From Cryobacterium sp. PH31-L1 (GTDB lineage: Bacteria; Actinomycetota; Actinomycetes; Actinomycetales; Microbacteriaceae), in the NCBI RefSeq assembly GCF_030063145.1, contig NZ_JASISM010000003.1, positions 62,001 to 126,000 on the forward strand: a stretch of DNA of 64,000 bases, given 5' to 3'. The translations under genes and the position numbers were made by a program. Position 1 is the stretch's first letter. The number at the start of each line of letters is the position of its first letter. The notes under the pieces were generated by a model, which was given only the letters and a program-made list of their open reading frames with translations, was not told the DNA's origin and did not search any database. This document shows, in pieces, positions 60,456-64,000 of this stretch.

Positions 60456-61442
60456 TCAGTGTTCGCGCGACATTTTCGCCCTGGGGTCGTGGTGCGACAA
60501 ACGTTCCAGCAGGTAGTCGACCTCGGCTCTGGTCGTTTCTGTCATTCGGCCGGACGGTGACCGCTGGGCCGCAGAGGCCAGAATGCCGCGTCGCTGGAAT
60601 ACGTACTTGCGCACCGCCAAACCGATGCCCGGCTGCTGCTCGTAGCGGATCAGCGGCAGGTGGGCATCGAACAGGTCGTGGGCCGCGGCGCGGTTTCCGG
60701 CAGCGGTCAACGCCACTGTGTCGACGAGCATTTCTGGAAAGCAATAGCCGGTCATGGCGCCGTCGGCACCACGTTCCGTTTCGAAGTCCAGAAAGAGGCC
60801 GCCATTGCCGCAGAGGATCGAAAGGCGAGGCATGCTGCCCTCAGCCTCGTACCCGCGCAGAGTGGTGATCTTCTCGAGCCCAGGCCAATCCTCGTGTTTC
60901 AGCATGAGGGCGTTGTCGTTCTCGAGGGCGATCCGTCGAATCACCTGGGGCGTCATCACTACCGAGAAGGTCAACGGGTAATCCTGGATCACGAAGGGCG
61001 TTTCGCTGCCGATGGCCGCACTGGCGCCCGCGTAGTAGCCCACGATCTGATCGTCGGTGCGCAGCGAAACGGGAGGGGCAATCATGACTCCCGCCGCTCC
61101 GGCATCCATCACGGCCGCCGTCAGGGCATGCATCGCCGCGAAGCCCGGTGCGGACGCTCCGACGATGATGGGAAAGGTAGTGCGTTCTACGAACCGCGTG
61201 GCGATCCGCACGGCTTCCTCCGCCGAGAGCTTCGGTGCTTCGCCGAGCTGTCCCAGAACGGTCAGCCCATCGACGCCGGACTCGTTGTAGAACTCGATCA
61301 GGCGGTCGAGCGAGTCGTAGTCGACAGCCCCGTCCTCGAGGAAGGGGGTGGGAGCGATGGCGTAGACCCCGGCGGTCGAACGCGAAAACGCTCCCGCCGT
61401 CACCGTCGTGCTGCCCGCGGGTGCAGTTATCCGCTCAGACAC
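60456..61442 (-). CDS. Dihydrodipicolinate synthase-family aldolase or dehydratase
   Basis: A 328-residue TIM-barrel class I lyase. VLGQLGEAPKLSAEEAVRIA corresponds to the GxxGE carboxylate site, PFVIQDYPLTFSVVMTP has the catalytic Tyr, and LMLKHEDWPGLEKI the Schiff-base Lys (about residue 185). The absence of lysine genes and the presence of a GntR and an SDR suggest a catabolic oxo-acid aldolase or dehydratase. GTG 61442 overlaps the SDR stop by eight bases. Confidence 0.85.
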   Translation of the reverse strand: MSERITAPAGSTTVTAGAFSRSTAGVYAIAPTPFLEDGAVDYDSLDRLIEFYNESGVDGLTVLGQLGEAPKLSAEEAVRIATRFVERTTFPIIVGASAPGFAAMHALTAAVMDAGAAGVMIAPPVSLRTDDQIVGYYAGASAAIGSETPFVIQDYPLTFSVVMTPQVIRRIALENDNALMLKHEDWPGLEKITTLRGYEAEGSMPRLSILCGNGGLFLDFETERGADGAMTGYCFPEMLVDTVALTAAGNRAAAHDLFDAHLPLIRYEQQPGIGLAVRKYVFQRRGILASAAQRSPSGRMTETTRAEVDYLLERLSHHDPRAKMSREH

Positions 61443-62220
61443 TGGCGATCAGTCCTCCATCAATACGGATGGTCGACCCGGTGATGTAGGACGCCGCCTC
61501 GCTGGCCAGGAACGTGACCGTTTTGCCGTACTCATCGGGGGTGCCGTATCGGCCGAGTGGAATGGCGGCTTCGCTCTCGGCGGTCACGTCGGCCACCGCA
61601 CGATTCTCGCGGGTGGCCTTCGCTTCGTCGAGAAAGGCGATGCGACCAGTCAGGATGCGGCCGGGCAGCACGATGTTCGCGGTAATGCCATCGCCGCCGA
61701 CTTCGCGGGCGAGAGTCTTCGACCAACCGACCAGGGTCGACCGCAGGGCATTCGACAATCCCAAATTGGAAATAGGAGCGATCACTCCCGAACTCGTGTT
61801 GGTGATGATGCGGCCCCATTGGCGTTCGCGCATTCCAGGAAGCACCCGATCGGTCAGTGCGATCACCGGCAGGACCATCGATTGGAAGTAGCTGGTCCAC
61901 TCCGTGGCGGGCACGCCGCTCACCTGCGTTGGTTTGGGTCCGCCGGTCATATTGATGAGGATGTCGATTCCGCCCAGGCGCTGTTCAACCAGGCTGACCT
62001 GCCGGTCCATCTCGACCAGATTGGCGAGGTCCCAGGCGAAAGCTTCGGCTCGGCCTCCCGCGTCGGTGATGGCGGTGGCTGTGGCGACTGCCCCGGCCAG
62101 GGTTCTGCTGGCGACAGCGACAGAAGCGCCCTCGGCGGCCAGGGCGCGGGCGATGGCTCCTCCCAGGCCACCGCCGGCACCCAGCACGAGTGCCGTTTTC
62201 GTTCCGATTCCCAAGTCCAT
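61435..62220 (-). CDS. SDR-family oxidoreductase
   Basis: A 261-residue SDR that starts MDLGIGTKTALVLGAGGGLG (cofactor loop) and keeps the INMTGGPKP variant of the NAG element and the catalytic Ser in NTSSGVIAP; the usual YxxxK Tyr appears to be replaced, as the segment reads LGLSNALRSTLVGWSKTLAR. That loss resembles SDRs with a changed active site. The frame is open to 62412, but ATG 62220 with AAAGGA is the start. It lies between the dehydrogenase at 62249 and the DHDPS-like gene. Confidence 0.82.
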   Translation of the reverse strand: MDLGIGTKTALVLGAGGGLGGAIARALAAEGASVAVASRTLAGAVATATAITDAGGRAEAFAWDLANLVEMDRQVSLVEQRLGGIDILINMTGGPKPTQVSGVPATEWTSYFQSMVLPVIALTDRVLPGMRERQWGRIITNTSSGVIAPISNLGLSNALRSTLVGWSKTLAREVGGDGITANIVLPGRILTGRIAFLDEAKATRENRAVADVTAESEAAIPLGRYGTPDEYGKTVTFLASEAASYITGSTIRIDGGLIASV

Positions 62221-62248
62221 GGTGATCCTTTCATTGAGGTTCCGTCGG

Positions 62249-63124
62249 TCAGTTCTCGGTGCGCGCGAGTGTGGATTCGAGCAGCCAACCGACCGCTGAG
62301 TCAATGTGATCTGCCGTGCCCGGAGTTGGCGGAGTCTCTCGCAGTGAACGAATCGTCTGCTTATAGCGCTCCGATGTGCCGGCCAGTACCGTTCCCGGCA
62401 GGCCAATTTCATTCAGCTGGGCGATGGCACGATGAACCTCGTGGGATCGCCGTTCGGCGTGCACCACGTGCGTGCGCACGATGGCGTTGAGGAATTGCGT
62501 GAACCCGGCCTGGTTGATGTCGTCGAGAACCAGGTACAACTCGTCCCGAACACCCTGACTCTCGGCCGCGATCAGGCATTCCACTCCAAGGGCTTCCAGC
62601 CCCTTGGTGAGCACCGTGCGCAGAAGCTTCAACGTCATGGCATCGCCCGGTTCACCATCGGCGAGGGCACGGGCCGGGGCCCGAATCGTCGCGAAATCGG
62701 CCAGCGAGATTTCCGCTCGAGGCCCGGCGAGCAGGATCGGGGTCTGCAACCCGGTGAGTGCGATGGCGCCCATGATCGCGGCGTCGACATACGCGACGTT
62801 CCGGGCGGACATCCGCTGGCCCATTTCTTTCTTGCCCGCGGTGGTTGCGGTACTCAGGTCCACGTAGACCGCGTCGCTGCGAAGAAACGGCAGGGCGGCT
62901 TCGGCCGCGCTGTGCGCGACATCGCCGGGCACGCAGGCCCAGACCCGATCCATCTCGCCAAGCCACTGGCCGATGGTTTCCTTCAACTCGACGTCGAGGC
63001 GCCGGGCGCATTCCCGGGCTTGCGGAGAGGGGAACGAATCACACAGCACCACGTCGAATGCCTCTGCTGCGGCGGCAGCATAGAGCCGTCCGACCTCGCC
63101 ACAACCGATGATGGCCAGCTTCAT
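62249..63124 (-). CDS. NAD(P)-binding 6PGDH-like dehydrogenase with DUF1932-type C-terminus
   Basis: A 291-residue protein: Rossmann motif MKLAIIGCGEVGRLYAAAAA, then VYVDLSTATTAGKKEMGQRM and a helical part with GDAMTLKLLRTVLTKGLEAL (catalytic Lys of the beta-hydroxyacid dehydrogenase family) and a C-terminal region like DUF1932 (EALGVECLIAAESQGVRDEL). Such enzymes oxidise beta-hydroxy acids; the true substrate is unknown. ATG 63124 follows AGGAACCCA. It is the first gene of the minus-strand operon facing the TAXI gene. Confidence 0.82.
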   Translation of the reverse strand: MKLAIIGCGEVGRLYAAAAAEAFDVVLCDSFPSPQARECARRLDVELKETIGQWLGEMDRVWACVPGDVAHSAAEAALPFLRSDAVYVDLSTATTAGKKEMGQRMSARNVAYVDAAIMGAIALTGLQTPILLAGPRAEISLADFATIRAPARALADGEPGDAMTLKLLRTVLTKGLEALGVECLIAAESQGVRDELYLVLDDINQAGFTQFLNAIVRTHVVHAERRSHEVHRAIAQLNEIGLPGTVLAGTSERYKQTIRSLRETPPTPGTADHIDSAVGWLLESTLARTEN

Positions 63125-63154
63125 TGGGTTCCTATCAATCGCGTTGAATGCGTT

Positions 63155-63213
63155 TGCAGTAACTGCACTGATCCCGACTGTACGAAATTTAGACAATCCT
63201 GTCAATGTCGACA
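63155..63213. promoter_or_regulatory. Dyads in the divergent spacer before the TAXI gene
   Basis: TGCAGT-A-ACTGCA (63155-63167) is a perfect dyad, 31 bases from the minus-strand start. GACA-ATCC-TGTC (63192-63203) and the palindrome TGTCGACA (63206-63213) follow. They are candidate operators for one or more regulators acting on both genes. Confidence 0.45.
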
Positions 63214-63238
63214 AAAACATGGCGATAATTCGGGTTTA

Positions 63239-63268
63239 TTGACGTGGATAGTACGAGGAATGTATAAA
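63239..63268 (+). promoter_or_regulatory. Sigma-70-like promoter of the TAXI receptor gene
   Basis: TTGACG (63239-63244) and TATAAA (63263-63268) are 18 bases apart, with a TG extension before the -10. This is the clearest promoter of the window and points to the gene starting at 63333. Confidence 0.65.
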
Positions 63269-63332
63269 TGGAGAGAGGGATATTCACATTCCCCAGCCCG
63301 CTCGAACCAATGAAGTTTGGAGCCCACAGCTC

Positions 63333-64000
63333 ATGACCATCCGCTCTCGTACAATTCCCCAACGACGCACAGTGCGTATTGCCATTGCCGCGCTCGCGGT
63401 ACCGGCCCTCTTTCTCACCGCCTGCAGTGAGGGCGGTGGCGCGACCGGCGGATCCACCGCCTTGTCCATCGCTACCGGCGGCACCGGCGGCGTCTACTAC
63501 CCGCTCGGTGGTGGTATCGCCACGATGATCGGTAACGACATCGAGGGATATAGCGCCACGGTTCAGGAAACGAACGCATCGGTCGATAATCTGCTTCTTA
63601 TTCAGACGGGATCGGCCGACCTCGCCCTCGTAGTGGGTGACGTCGTGTCCGATGCCGTGGACGGCGTCGGTTCCTTTGCGGACAATGCTGCCGATATCTG
63701 CTCGCTCGGCAACCTCTACAACAACTACATGCAGCTGGTCACCTCGGCCGGCACCGGCATTGAAAGTGTCGAGGACATGAAGGGCCTGCGCGTTTCCGTC
63801 GGATCGCCGTCCTCGGCAACGGAAGTCGGAGCCATCCGCATTCTCGAAGCCGCCGGCATCAACGTGGAGACCGACATCGACCGCCGCCAGCTCGGCGCCG
63901 CCGAGACCGCCGACGCCCTCCGCGACGGCACGATTGACGCCGGTTTCTGGTCTGGTGGTCTCCCCACTGGTGCGCTGGTCGACTATGCCAGCACCGGCGA
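63333..64000 (+). CDS. TAXI-family TRAP transporter solute receptor (partial)
   Basis: A binding lipoprotein that runs off the window end (222 residues visible). Signal peptide with lipobox LTACS (Cys about residue 31), then LSIATGGTGGVYYPLGGGIA and QETNASVDNLLLIQTGSADL, which are hallmark segments of TAXI receptors. TRAP carriers of this group import organic acids such as glutamate or 2-oxoglutarate. An earlier ATG at 63310 meets TGA at once, so 63333 is the start. DctM/DctQ-like fused membrane genes should follow outside the window. Confidence 0.9.
   Translation, partial: MTIRSRTIPQRRTVRIAIAALAVPALFLTACSEGGGATGGSTALSIATGGTGGVYYPLGGGIATMIGNDIEGYSATVQETNASVDNLLLIQTGSADLALVVGDVVSDAVDGVGSFADNAADICSLGNLYNNYMQLVTSAGTGIESVEDMKGLRVSVGSPSSATEVGAIRILEAAGINVETDIDRRQLGAAETADALRDGTIDAGFWSGGLPTGALVDYASTG

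Overview
The window looks like one contiguous chromosome segment of a high-GC actinobacterium, most likely of the family Microbacteriaceae. The basis is GC-rich codon use, GTG and TTG starts, a DUF3151 protein beside purA, a 13E12/HNH protein, a Septum_form protein, coenzyme F420 enzymes and many FCD-type GntR regulators. The genus is not determined. I saw no rRNA, tRNA, CRISPR array, complete insertion sequence or phage gene.

Housekeeping part (1-20 kb): purL, an SDR, chorismate mutase, an EamA exporter, a GNAT enzyme, the DUF3151 gene with purA, a SpoU-type RNA methylase, mntH-mntR with a candidate MntR operator, and a HAD phosphatase. A 16-bp minisatellite follows, then a 13E12/HNH gene that carries two internal 15-bp minisatellites. 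Next is a decaying polyol dehydrogenase operon with one gene broken by a stop codon and a 3' truncation. pyrE and a Septum_form membrane protein close this part.

Catabolic part 1 (19.8-26.7 kb): an MHS transporter broken by a frameshift, an ArgE-like deacylase, a MatC-like carrier and a maleate isomerase-like enzyme lie divergent from an IclR regulator. A previously uncalled 39-residue membrane protein sits next to a LysR regulator.

Pyrimidine and F420 part (26.9-46.6 kb): a nine-gene minus-strand operon encodes beta-ureidopropionase-like amidase, dihydropyrimidinase, an F420-type LLM oxidoreductase, a four-gene NMT1/THI5-type ABC importer, a class III aminotransferase and MmsA. This is a nearly complete reductive pyrimidine route whose first enzyme, the Fe-S dihydropyrimidine dehydrogenase, is absent and may be replaced by the LLM protein. 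A MocR regulator faces it. Immediately beside it are fgd (F420-dependent glucose-6-phosphate dehydrogenase), a putative F420-0 ABC transporter, cofD, cofC, cofE and another F420 LLM oxidoreductase. Together they make F420, reduce it and may use F420H2 in the pyrimidine operon. I consider this the most interesting system in the window.

Catabolic part 2 (46.7-64 kb): xth, a monooxygenase-like membrane protein and putP precede a large acid-catabolism region with an IlvD/Edd dehydratase, an SDR, a carboxymuconolactone decarboxylase-like protein, a glutarate-type CoA-transferase, glutaryl-CoA dehydrogenase, L-2-hydroxyglutarate oxidase, an FAH-family enzyme, a cupin, three GntR regulators with candidate palindromic operators, and an uncharacterised DHDPS-like / SDR / DUF1932-type cluster. 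The cluster faces a TAXI-type TRAP receptor that is cut by the window end.
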